Of a stretch of DNA of 64,000 bases, positions 56,580-64,000 are shown one piece after another; position 1 is the first letter of the stretch; every line of letters starts with the position of its first letter. The notes under the pieces were generated by a model, which made no database searches, was not told where the DNA came from, and saw only the letters and a list, made by a program, of their open reading frames with translations. The stretch is from positions 35,916-99,915 of the forward strand of contig JAEERY010000034.1 of NCBI GenBank assembly GCA_016286035.1, in the 5' to 3' direction. The position numbers and the translations under genes were made by a program. The stretch comes from Lachnospiraceae bacterium (lineage in GTDB: Bacteria > Bacillota > Clostridia > Lachnospirales > Lachnospiraceae).

Positions 56580-57662
56580 ATGAACATGGACATTGCAGTC
56601 ATCAGAGGTGACGGTATAGGACCTGAAGTCGTCAACGAAGCGATGAAGGTACTCGATGCAGTATGTGCCAAATACGGACATACGATCAATTATGAGCATA
56701 TACTTATGGGAGGATGTTCGATTGACGCTTACGGCGATCCGCTCACAGATGAAGCTGTTGCCGTAGCAAAATCAAAAGATGCAGTCCTTTTGGGATCTAT
56801 CGGAGGCAATACACAGACTTCTCCGTGGTACAAACTTCCCCCGAACAAAAGACCAGAAGCAGGTCTTTTAAAGATACGTAAGGAACTCGGACTTTTTGCA
56901 AACCTGCGTCCCGCATATCTTTATCCCGAGCTTAAGGATGCATGTCCTCTTAAGGCAGAAGTCGCTGAGCGCGGATTCGACATGATGATGATGCGTGAGC
57001 TTACCGGAGGATTATATTTCGGTGAGAGATATACTAAAGAGATAGACGGAGTAATGACAGCCGTTGATACTCTTACATATAATGAAAATGAGATAAGAAG
57101 AATCGCTATAAAAGGTTTTGATATAGCTATGAAGCGCCGTAAGAAAGTTACGCTAATCGATAAGGCTAATGTTCTTGATTCTTCAAGACTCTGGAGAAAA
57201 GTAGTTGAAGAGGTTTCAAAGGATTATCCCGAGGTCGAATACGACGTTATGCTGGTCGATAACTGTGCGATGCAACTGGTAAAGGATCCGGCTCAGTTTG
57301 ATGTAGTTCTTACAGAGAATATGTTCGGGGATATACTTTCTGACGAAGCCTCAATGATAACGGGATCTATCGGAATGCTTTCATCAGCTTCGCTAAATGA
57401 GACTAAGTTTGGCCTTTATGAGCCTTCAGGAGGTTCCGCACCCGACATAGCAGGGAGGAATATAGCAAATCCCATAGCTACTATCTTAAGTGCGGCCATG
57501 ATGTTAAGATACACATTTGATCTTGACAGGGAAGCGGATGCCATTGAAAACGCTGTTAAGACTGTTCTTAAAGAAGGCTACAGAACAGGAGATATCGCAA
57601 AAGCAGGCGAAGCAACCGTTAAATGTGATGAGATGGGTACTCTGATAGCACAGAGAGTATAG
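56580..57662 (+). CDS. leuB: 3-isopropylmalate dehydrogenase
   Basis: 360 residues. It oxidises and decarboxylates 3-isopropylmalate in leucine synthesis. VIRGDGIGPEV, the NAD-site residues in GGNTQTSPWYKLP, the ELTGGLYFGER loop, VDNCAMQLVKDP and FGLYEPSGGSAPDIAG are all typical. The leader of ~85 bases after a TATAAT (56490) is too short for a T-box and no Leu-rich attenuator peptide was seen. ilvD follows 21 bases later; leuA and leuCD are not here. Confidence 0.96.
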   Translation: MNMDIAVIRGDGIGPEVVNEAMKVLDAVCAKYGHTINYEHILMGGCSIDAYGDPLTDEAVAVAKSKDAVLLGSIGGNTQTSPWYKLPPNKRPEAGLLKIRKELGLFANLRPAYLYPELKDACPLKAEVAERGFDMMMMRELTGGLYFGERYTKEIDGVMTAVDTLTYNENEIRRIAIKGFDIAMKRRKKVTLIDKANVLDSSRLWRKVVEEVSKDYPEVEYDVMLVDNCAMQLVKDPAQFDVVLTENMFGDILSDEASMITGSIGMLSSASLNETKFGLYEPSGGSAPDIAGRNIANPIATILSAAMMLRYTFDLDREADAIENAVKTVLKEGYRTGDIAKAGEATVKCDEMGTLIAQRV

Positions 57663-57683
57663 ATAAAGAAAAGGAGATCAGAT

Positions 57684-59354
57684 ATGACAAGTGACAATAT
57701 GAAATGTGGTATGCAGCAGGCTCCTGCAAGATCACTGTTGAATGCATTAGGATATACGGCTGAAGAAGTTAAGAAGCCTATGGTAGGTATCGTATGTTCG
57801 TACAATGAGATAGTTCCCGGACATATGAACCTTGATAAGATAGCTGAAGCGGTAAAGCTTGGTGTTGCCGAAGCAGGAGGAACTCCCGTAATGTTCCCCG
57901 CTATCGCAGTATGCGACGGTATCGCTATGGGTCACATAGGAATGAAGTATTCCCTTGTAACAAGAGATCTGATAGCAGATTCGACAGAAGCTATGGCAAT
58001 CGCCCATCAGTTTGATGCACTTGTCATGATACCTAACTGTGATAAGAACGTACCCGGTCTTTTAATGGCAGCTGCAAGAGTAAATGTTCCTACTGTTTTT
58101 GTATCAGGCGGACCGATGCTCGCAGGTCACGTAAAAGGTCGCAAGAGAAGCTTATCATCAATGTTTGAAGCTGTAGGTGAGTACGCTGCAGGAAAGATCA
58201 CGGAAGCTGATGTTACCGAGTATGAAGAAAATGTATGTCCTACATGCGGTTCATGCTCAGGTATGTATACGGCAAATTCCATGAACTGTCTGACCGAGGT
58301 TTTAGGCATGGGACTTCCCGGTAACGGAACCATTCCCGCTGTATACTCAGAAAGATTAAGACTTGCAAAGAAAGCAGGCTATGCTGTAATGGATATGCTT
58401 GCAAAGAATATACGTCCCAGAGACATTATCACAAAAGATTCAATTTTAAATGCACTGACAGTAGATATGGCACTCGGATGTTCAACCAACTCTATGCTTC
58501 ATCTTCCAGCCATTGCTCATGAGATCGGTTTTGATTTTGATATCTCATTTGCAAATCCTATCAGTGAGAAGACACCAAACCTTTGTCATCTTGCACCTGC
58601 AGGTCCTACATACATGGAAGATCTTAATGAAGCAGGCGGTGTATATGCTGTTATAAAGGAATTGTGTGATCTCGGACTTATAAATGAAGACTGTATGACA
58701 GTAACAGGAAAGACAATAGGAGAGGCTGTCAAGAATTCTGTAAACAGAGATCCCGATGTAATCAGAACTACGGATAATCCGTATTCAAAGACAGGCGGAC
58801 TTGCCGTACTCAAAGGTAATCTTGCACCCGACGGCTCCGTTGTTAAGCGTTCGGCTGTTGTTCCTGAAATGTTAAAACATGAAGGTCCCGCACGTGTATT
58901 TGATTGTGAAGAAGATGCCATAGATGCGATACTTGGCGGAAAGATAAAAGACGGCGATGTTGTTGTGATCAGATATGAAGGTCCTAAAGGCGGTCCCGGC
59001 ATGAGAGAGATGTTAAATCCCACATCGGCTATTGCAGGTATGGGACTTGGTTCAACTGTTGCGCTTATCACCGACGGTCGTTTTTCAGGTGCCAGCAGAG
59101 GCGCTTCAATAGGTCATGTATCTCCCGAAGCAGCTGTAGGCGGACCTATCGCTCTTGTTAATGAAGGCGATATGATAGAAATAGATATAAACAATTATTC
59201 AATAACTCTTAAAGTCAGCGATGAAGAGCTTAACAAGAGACGTGAAGCATGGACTCCGAGAGAGCCTAAGGTTACCACGGGTTATCTCGCACGTTATGCT
59301 TCTATGGTAACAAGCGGTAACAGAGGAGCGATATTGGAGATTCCGAAGAATTAA
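57684..59354 (+). CDS. ilvD: Dihydroxy-acid dehydratase
   Basis: 556 residues, standard. It dehydrates 2,3-dihydroxy acids in isoleucine and valine synthesis using an Fe-S cluster. Cluster Cys motifs: [25 protein letters not shown]; also [15 protein letters not shown] and the C-terminal [27 protein letters not shown] site. Second gene of leuB-ilvD-ilvB. Confidence 0.97.
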   Translation: MTSDNMKCGMQQAPARSLLNALGYTAEEVKKPMVGIVCSYNEIVPGHMNLDKIAEAVKLGVAEAGGTPVMFPAIAVCDGIAMGHIGMKYSLVTRDLIADSTEAMAIAHQFDALVMIPNCDKNVPGLLMAAARVNVPTVFVSGGPMLAGHVKGRKRSLSSMFEAVGEYAAGKITEADVTEYEENVCPTCGSCSGMYTANSMNCLTEVLGMGLPGNGTIPAVYSERLRLAKKAGYAVMDMLAKNIRPRDIITKDSILNALTVDMALGCSTNSMLHLPAIAHEIGFDFDISFANPISEKTPNLCHLAPAGPTYMEDLNEAGGVYAVIKELCDLGLINEDCMTVTGKTIGEAVKNSVNRDPDVIRTTDNPYSKTGGLAVLKGNLAPDGSVVKRSAVVPEMLKHEGPARVFDCEEDAIDAILGGKIKDGDVVVIRYEGPKGGPGMREMLNPTSAIAGMGLGSTVALITDGRFSGASRGASIGHVSPEAAVGGPIALVNEGDMIEIDINNYSITLKVSDEELNKRREAWTPREPKVTTGYLARYASMVTSGNRGAILEIPKN

Positions 59355-59372
59355 TCAGAGAGGGATATTAGT

Positions 59373-61049
59373 ATGCAGTTATCAGGATCAGAAATAGTTA
59401 TAGAATGTTTGAAGGAGCAGGGAGTTGATACCGTATTCGGTTATCCTGGCGGTACCATCTTAAATATATATGATGCTTTATACAAGCATCCCGAGATCAA
59501 GCATATTCTTACAAGCCATGAGCAGGGGGCATCCCACGCAGCTGACGGTTATGCCAGAAGTACCGGCAAAGTAGGTGTATGTATGGCTACCAGCGGCCCC
59601 GGCGCTACAAATCTCGTAACAGGTATAGCAACAGCATTTATGGATTCGGTTCCGCTTGTTGCCATCACGGCAAACGTTAACCTTCCTCTTCTTGGTAAGG
59701 ATACTTTCCAGGAAGTTGATATAGCCGGTGTGACCATGCCTATAACGAAGCACAGCTTCATCGTAAAGGATATAAAGATCCTTGCCAAGACAATAAGAAG
59801 AGCGTTCGATATTGCTCAGAGCGGACGTCCCGGTCCTGTCCTTGTTGATATCACAAAGGATGTAACAGCCGCAATGTGTGAATACAAGGCTGTAAAGCCC
59901 GTAAAGCCTGAAAAGAAGAAGAGATATTCTCAGGCTGACATAGAAAAAGCAGTCGATCTTATAAAGAAAGCAAAGAAGCCTTTCATCTATGTTGGAGGAG
60001 GAGCTATCCTTTCAGGAGCAACCGGAGAGGTTGCTAAATTTGCAGATCTTATTGATGCTCCCGTATGTGATACTCTGATGGGAAAAGGTGCATTCGACTC
60101 TTATTCCGACAGATATACAGGAATGATCGGCATGCACGGTACAAAAGCAAGTAACTTCGGTGTTACTGAGTGTGATCTCTTGATAGCCCTTGGTGCAAGA
60201 TTCTCTGACAGAGTTACGGGAAATGCAAAGAAATTCGCAAAGAATGCAAAGATACTTCAGTTTGATATAGATGCTGCTGAGATCGATAAAAATATCAAAA
60301 CAACAGCAAGTGTTGTAGGAGATCTTAAGGAGAGTCTTTCTGATGTGATCTCAAAGCTTGAGAAGGCTGATCATTCAGAATGGATGGCTCATATAGCTGA
60401 TCTTAAGAAGAAATATCCTCTTGAGTATCATCAGGATGTTCTTACATGCCCTTATATCATTGAGCAGATAGATAAAGCAACTAAGGGTAAGGCCATAATA
60501 TCAACCGATGTGGGACAGCATCAGATGTGGGCTGCACAGTTCTATCACTATACAAAGCCCAGAACATTCCTTTCTAGCGGCGGTCTGGGAACAATGGGTT
60601 ACGGTCTTGGCGCATGTATAGGTGCTCAGGTCGGAAATCCCGATAAGATATGTGTGAATATCGCAGGTGACGGCTGCTTCAGAATGAACATGAACGAGCT
60701 TGCTACAGCCAGCAGATACAATATACCGATAATTCAGGTTGTTATAAACAACCATGTTCTCGGTATGGTAAGACAGTGGCAGACACTTTTTTATGATCAC
60801 AGATATTCAAATACTGTGCTTGAGGACAAAGTTGATTTCTGCAAGGTAGCTGAAGGACTCGGATGTGAGGCCATTCTCGTTGAAAAGAAAGAAGATGTTC
60901 TTCCTGCGATCAAGAAAGCTATCAAGTTAAAGAAACCTGTAGTGCTCAACTGCATCATTGAAAAAGATGAGAGTGTATTCCCTATGGTTCCCGCCGGAGC
61001 ACCCATCTCAGATGCATTTGACGAGAAGGATCTGAAAGCTAAAAAGTAA
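59373..61049 (+). CDS. ilvB: Acetolactate synthase, catalytic subunit
   Basis: 558 residues. A ThDP enzyme that condenses pyruvate units to acetolactate or acetohydroxybutyrate. VFGYPGGTILNIYDAL, catalytic Glu in TSHEQGASHAADGYAR, FQEVDIAGVT, and the ThDP-Mg motif GDGCFRMNMNELATASRYN with the tail VVINNHVLGMVRQWQ. No small regulatory subunit gene (ilvN/H) is adjacent; the next gene, overlapping by one base, is an L,D-transpeptidase. Confidence 0.95.
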   Translation: MQLSGSEIVIECLKEQGVDTVFGYPGGTILNIYDALYKHPEIKHILTSHEQGASHAADGYARSTGKVGVCMATSGPGATNLVTGIATAFMDSVPLVAITANVNLPLLGKDTFQEVDIAGVTMPITKHSFIVKDIKILAKTIRRAFDIAQSGRPGPVLVDITKDVTAAMCEYKAVKPVKPEKKKRYSQADIEKAVDLIKKAKKPFIYVGGGAILSGATGEVAKFADLIDAPVCDTLMGKGAFDSYSDRYTGMIGMHGTKASNFGVTECDLLIALGARFSDRVTGNAKKFAKNAKILQFDIDAAEIDKNIKTTASVVGDLKESLSDVISKLEKADHSEWMAHIADLKKKYPLEYHQDVLTCPYIIEQIDKATKGKAIISTDVGQHQMWAAQFYHYTKPRTFLSSGGLGTMGYGLGACIGAQVGNPDKICVNIAGDGCFRMNMNELATASRYNIPIIQVVINNHVLGMVRQWQTLFYDHRYSNTVLEDKVDFCKVAEGLGCEAILVEKKEDVLPAIKKAIKLKKPVVLNCIIEKDESVFPMVPAGAPISDAFDEKDLKAKK

Positions 61050-62491
61050 TGAAGAAGATCAGACGTATAATCTGTTTAATTATGATAATGCTGGGCTTAT
61101 GTTACATAGGCCCGGCTTATTATTATGCTCATAATTATACGTCAGGATCGGGTGAAAAGGTATTCATGTATGGAACCTATATAAACGGTGTCTACTGTAC
61201 AGGTTTGACTGTTAATGAAGCACTGGATGCCATACCTAAGACATATACTCCCGAAGATGCCGTTCTTTCAATAAAAGATACGCGATATGACATAAATATG
61301 GACAGAATAGGATATACGGCAGATTATGAAACGCCTATTAAAAACATCATGCTAAAACAGAGTCCGTGGTCATGGTATAAACAGCTTGGAAAAGAGAACA
61401 GATCTGTAAATGTAGAACCGATAATAACAATTGATGATGATGGATACAGCGTATTTTTTGATTCACTTAACCTTAAAGAAGAAAAGCCGAAAGGCGATGA
61501 AGTATATATAGAACTAACGGAAAACGGGTATGAACTGATAGACGGAAAGAAGCCGATACTTAACACTGTAAAAGTAAAGAGCTATCTTCTTGAACAGTTA
61601 AAAGCAGGCGAAAAGTATATAGCCATAGACGATAGTTTTTATGAAGGCAAGGAGTATACCGCAAAAGAAAAAGAACTTATACGATACTTTGATGAACTGG
61701 AGCCGCATCAGAGAAGACTAGTGACCTATGTATTCGGTAAAGAGGCAAAGCGGATATCAAAACGTGAATGGGCAGAACTTATGAACACATCCGATGAACT
61801 GCTTACCCGTATAACGCCTGATATAGCCTATACAGACAGGATTAGCTATACGATAGACGAAGATAAGGCTGAACAGTATATAGCTGATTTTCTGGATGAA
61901 TACAACACATACAATAACAGGTATTTCAGAGGCCACAACGGTGCGCTTGTTCATGTAACCAAAGGAAATTATGGCAATAAGCTTGATATAGCACGTGAAA
62001 AGAAATGGTTCAGGGAATTTGTAAACAGCGGTCTTGATTACGCCACAAGAACTCCTGTATATCTTATAGAAGCCAAATACAGAGAAAAAAATGATTTTGG
62101 TAACACATTCATAGAAGTCAGTCTTGATGAGCAGTATCTGTGGTATTACGTGGACGGTGAAGTTTTTGTTGAAACTCCGATAACTTCCGGAAGTTATGCG
62201 CACGGAGGAACTGATCCCAGAGTAGTTTATGTATATACAAAAATACCCAATAAGTGGCTGACAGGTCCCACGTGGCACAGCTTCGTTAAATACTGGGTCG
62301 CAATCCAGGGTGCGATCGGAATACACGATGCTTCATGGAGAAGCGTATACGGAGGTGACGAATACAAATACAGAGGTTCGCACGGCTGTATAAATACTCC
62401 CGAAGAAGCTATGAAAAAAATATATGACAATGTTGAGATCGGTACACCGGTCATTGTTTACTCTATTGAGAAAAACGGAGTGGAAGAATAG
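61049..62491 (+). CDS. L,D-transpeptidase (YkuD domain) with PG-binding-like domain
   Basis: 480 residues. N-terminal membrane helix (about 5-23), a putative peptidoglycan-binding region with two repeat-like units (about 40-330), and a C-terminal YkuD domain (about 345-475) with the active-site Cys447 in SHGCIN and the upstream His in AIGIHDASW. It forms 3-3 peptidoglycan cross-links or attaches proteins outside the membrane. Its ATG overlaps the ilvB stop (TAATG), so translation is coupled to a branched-chain amino acid gene, a surprising pairing. Its 3' flank is interrupted by an IS 38 bases after the stop. Confidence 0.92.
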   Translation: MKKIRRIICLIMIMLGLCYIGPAYYYAHNYTSGSGEKVFMYGTYINGVYCTGLTVNEALDAIPKTYTPEDAVLSIKDTRYDINMDRIGYTADYETPIKNIMLKQSPWSWYKQLGKENRSVNVEPIITIDDDGYSVFFDSLNLKEEKPKGDEVYIELTENGYELIDGKKPILNTVKVKSYLLEQLKAGEKYIAIDDSFYEGKEYTAKEKELIRYFDELEPHQRRLVTYVFGKEAKRISKREWAELMNTSDELLTRITPDIAYTDRISYTIDEDKAEQYIADFLDEYNTYNNRYFRGHNGALVHVTKGNYGNKLDIAREKKWFREFVNSGLDYATRTPVYLIEAKYREKNDFGNTFIEVSLDEQYLWYYVDGEVFVETPITSGSYAHGGTDPRVVYVYTKIPNKWLTGPTWHSFVKYWVAIQGAIGIHDASWRSVYGGDEYKYRGSHGCINTPEEAMKKIYDNVEIGTPVIVYSIEKNGVEE

Positions 62492-62529
62492 AATAGGAAT
62501 GCATAAGAAAAAGATCCGCCTGATATGTT

Positions 62530-62554
62530 TGATATGTACCCAGAATCCTGGACA
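62530..62554 (+). repeat. Left terminal inverted repeat of the IS
   Basis: Starts TGATATGTACCC, then an unmatched six-base patch, then CTGGACA; pairs with 63976-64000. Confidence 0.85.
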
Positions 62555-62566
62555 CATATTTATGAA

Positions 62567-63367
62567 CTAGGATGAACACATGGATGCTATCCTGTATTGT
62601 ACAGGTGGCATCCATTTTGTTTTTGCCTGAATTCTTTTGTTATTGTAATAATCTATATATTCTTCAATAGCTTTTGAGAACTCCTCGAAAGAAGAGTATT
62701 CTTTCTCATAGCCATAATACATCTCATTCTTCAATCTTCCAAAAAAAGTTTCCATAATGCAGTTGTCATAGCAGTTTCCTTTTCGTGACATGGACTGTGT
62801 TATTCCATGCTTTTGTAGCTCGGTTCTATAATAATCGTGCTGATACTGCCAGCCCTGATCTGAATGAAATATAAGACCATTGAGATCGGAGAATTTATTG
62901 AATGCTTTTTCGAGCATCCGGTGAATCTGTTCTAGATTGGGACTCATTGACAGATCATAGGAGATAATCTCGTTAGTGTTCATATCAAGGATTGGTGAGA
63001 TGTAGCACTTGCCCCAGGTGAAATTAAACTGCGAGACATCAGTTGTCCACTTCTGTAATGGTGCAGTTGTATTGAAGTCTCTGTTGACCAGGTTATCAGC
63101 AATCTTGCCGACTTCTCCCTTGTAGGAATGATACTTCTCCTTAGGACGCTTACCCATAAGATTGGCTTCATGCATAAGACGTTGAACTCTTTTATGATTA
63201 ACCTCATATCCACGGTTCAACAATTCACGATGTATTCTTCGAACTCCATACCTGCGCTTGTTAGAAGTAAAGATTTCTTTGATCTCATGCATTAAGTCCA
63301 TATTTCTATCTGCAACCACATCTTTCTTGCTTATTTCAAAATAGTAGGTAGATTTGGACATCGGCAT
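62567..63367 (-). CDS. IS3-family transposase OrfB (DDE catalytic domain)
   Basis: 266 residues from the first ATG. Contains HTH_21-like RRYGVRRIHRELLNRGYEVN and the rve integrase core with DDE residues: Asp in WTTDVSQF, Asp in FHSDQGWQYQH, Glu in IMETFFGRLK. The reading frame stays open upstream of this ATG back into orfA, where it encodes AAIIKELRSKGFQLKHLLKA, typical of IS150 OrfB. So the natural product is an OrfAB fusion of about 460 residues made by a -1 frameshift, not a protein starting at this ATG. Confidence 0.93.
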   Translation of the reverse strand: MPMSKSTYYFEISKKDVVADRNMDLMHEIKEIFTSNKRRYGVRRIHRELLNRGYEVNHKRVQRLMHEANLMGKRPKEKYHSYKGEVGKIADNLVNRDFNTTAPLQKWTTDVSQFNFTWGKCYISPILDMNTNEIISYDLSMSPNLEQIHRMLEKAFNKFSDLNGLIFHSDQGWQYQHDYYRTELQKHGITQSMSRKGNCYDNCIMETFFGRLKNEMYYGYEKEYSSFEEFSKAIEEYIDYYNNKRIQAKTKWMPPVQYRIASMCSS

Positions 63368-63384
63368 AGCCTTTAGTAAGTGCT

Positions 63385-63954
63385 TCAGTTGGAATCCTTT
63401 GGAGCGGAGTTCTTTGATGATCGCTGCTTTTTCGCCTTGAGTCGCGCAGCTTCCTTTTCCTCTCTCAAGGCGATCTCTTTTTTTATTACTTCGATTTCAG
63501 CTTTCATGTATTCATTTTCTGCCCTTAATCGGATTAGCTCTTCATATTCAGATTCATTTGGCTTTGGTGGTTTTCTAGTTCCTACTTTTTTCATATCAAA
63601 GTTTTTCGATTTACGGCCTTTCTTTTTTGGTATAAGACCATTATAACCATAAATCTTATATTTGTGAACCCATTGATTAAGTTGTCCATCATTAATACCG
63701 GCTGAACAAGCAACATTTTTATTAGACTCACCAGCTAGAACACGCGCAACTAAGGCATATCGATCCTCTGGTGTCCAATCTTTGTTATGCTCTTTATGCC
63801 TTAGAGCATCCGGGCCACATGATTTTTCAATTTTGGCCCATATTCGAATTGTATTATGAAAGTTATCTGTGTTAATACCGTCAGGTGTATCAGGCCAAAA
63901 ACCTTGGCGATACAATTCCACTGCTTTCCTTTTGTAATCATAATTGTAGCGCAT
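63385..63954 (-). CDS. IS3-family transposase OrfA (helix-turn-helix, leucine zipper)
   Basis: 189 residues. Two helix-turn-helix segments (the first near 1-60, the second about 75-115: VARVLAGESNKNVACSAGIN) bind the IS ends; a C-terminal coiled coil (about 135-175) rich in Glu/Lys mediates multimerisation. AAGGAGG precedes ATG 63954. Near its 3' end the run GAAAAAG (minus strand, 63433-63427) is a candidate slippery site for the -1 frameshift into orfB. Confidence 0.92.
   Translation of the reverse strand: MRYNYDYKRKAVELYRQGFWPDTPDGINTDNFHNTIRIWAKIEKSCGPDALRHKEHNKDWTPEDRYALVARVLAGESNKNVACSAGINDGQLNQWVHKYKIYGYNGLIPKKKGRKSKNFDMKKVGTRKPPKPNESEYEELIRLRAENEYMKAEIEVIKKEIALREEKEAARLKAKKQRSSKNSAPKDSN
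63427..63433 (-). other. Candidate -1 frameshift slippery site of the IS
   Basis: Minus-strand GAAAAAG, read as AAA AAG in orfA. A one-base slip back continues as GCA GCG ATC ATC into the orfB frame with no stop. The leading G makes it weaker than the classic A-AAA-AAG. Confidence 0.55.
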
Positions 63955-63975
63955 AAAAAACCCTCCTTACTGGTT

Positions 63976-64000
63976 TGTCCAGTAAAGAGGGTACATATCA
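63976..64000 (-). repeat. Right terminal inverted repeat of the IS
   Basis: GGGTACATATCA ends at the last base of the window; TGTCCAG inward matches the left repeat. Confidence 0.85.

Larger units (their letters stand above)
62530..64000 (-). mobile_element. IS3-family (IS150-like) insertion sequence, complete, 1471 bp
   Basis: Terminal inverted repeats TGATATGTACCC (62530-62541) and GGGTACATATCA (63989-64000) are perfect over 12 bp, and a second matching block CTGGACA lies inward on both sides. They begin TG and end CA as IS3 elements do. Inside are overlapping-frame orfA and orfB on the minus strand. Both ORFs appear intact. The right end coincides with the last base of the window, so the target duplication cannot be checked. 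Confidence 0.93.

Noticed and set aside
62530..64000. Degenerate or truncated IS remnant
   Set aside because: Both inverted repeats, orfA, orfB and the DDE residues are intact; the frame change between orfA and orfB is the normal IS3 frameshift, not damage.

Overview
The window reads as chromosomal DNA of a motile, strictly anaerobic Gram-positive bacterium of the Lachnospiraceae type (Clostridia; Butyrivibrio/Roseburia/Lachnospira-like). The evidence is a class III ribonucleotide reductase (nrdDG), two methyl-accepting chemotaxis proteins, Firmicutes gene order (rplS - lepB - rbgA - rnhB - FliK-like - FlhB-like; DUF512 radical SAM protein - der - plsY - gpsA), a cytosolic MoxR/VWA pair, TTG and GTG starts behind strong Shine-Dalgarno sites, and moderately AT-rich DNA. 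Nearly all genes lie on the plus strand. The exceptions are the cut-off ABC-F gene at the left edge and the insertion sequence at the right edge. No tRNA, rRNA, CRISPR array, phage or conjugative module was seen.

Layout. 1-849: 5' part of a YkpA-type ABC-F gene (minus). 1.1-4.7 kb: a chemoreceptor, then groES-groEL. 4.8-7.5 kb: a YtrA-type GntR regulator, ABC ATPase and two small permeases, with a near-palindromic operator over the promoter. 7.5-10.4 kb: a large hybrid sensor kinase with 7TM, receiver and HPt domains. 10.4-15.4 kb: rplS, two signal peptidases flanking rbgA, rnhB, and a FliK-like/FlhB-like pair. 15.5-18.6 kb: an OmpR-type response regulator and sensor kinase. 18.7-22.7 kb: an SGNH - MBOAT - SGNH cassette that probably O-acylates a surface glycan. 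22.7-28.4 kb: prs-like, DUF512, der, plsY, gpsA. 28.4-31.7 kb: MoxR ATPase, VWA protein, tyrS. 31.7-32.0 kb: an intergenic region holding a candidate three-way-junction RNA. 32-40 kb: DUF3048 lipoprotein, purine salvage pair, membrane-anchored MutS-like ATPase, rnhA, WYL regulator, DHH phosphoesterase. 40-43.2 kb: a second chemoreceptor and a D-lactate-type dehydrogenase. 43.3-46.7 kb: nrdD-nrdG-dut behind a promoter bracketed by two NrdR-like boxes. 46.7-49.2 kb: degV, gltX. 49.3-56.4 kb: DUF1292, a catalytically degenerate GH13 protein, DUF5662, a membrane protein, lactonase-fold protein, VanY-type peptidase, tgt, yajC. 56.6-62.5 kb: leuB-ilvD-ilvB and an L,D-transpeptidase. 62.5-64.0 kb: a complete IS3-family (IS150-like) element whose right inverted repeat ends on the last base.

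Most of this is core housekeeping DNA, and I do not see an obvious new defence or mobile system. The best leads are: (i) the GH13 protein at 49608-51431, which has lost its nucleophile and the other key Asp residues; (ii) the unassigned three-way-junction hairpin at 31830-31907; (iii) the NrdR box pair and an 18-bp leader hairpin upstream of nrdD; (iv) the SGNH gene whose ATG lies only a few bases after a TATAAT that abuts a 13-bp inverted repeat; (v) what looks like a transcription terminator cut in half by the IS insertion. Gene starts were moved to the ATG/GTG/TTG with the best ribosome binding site. Promoter and terminator calls are by eye.
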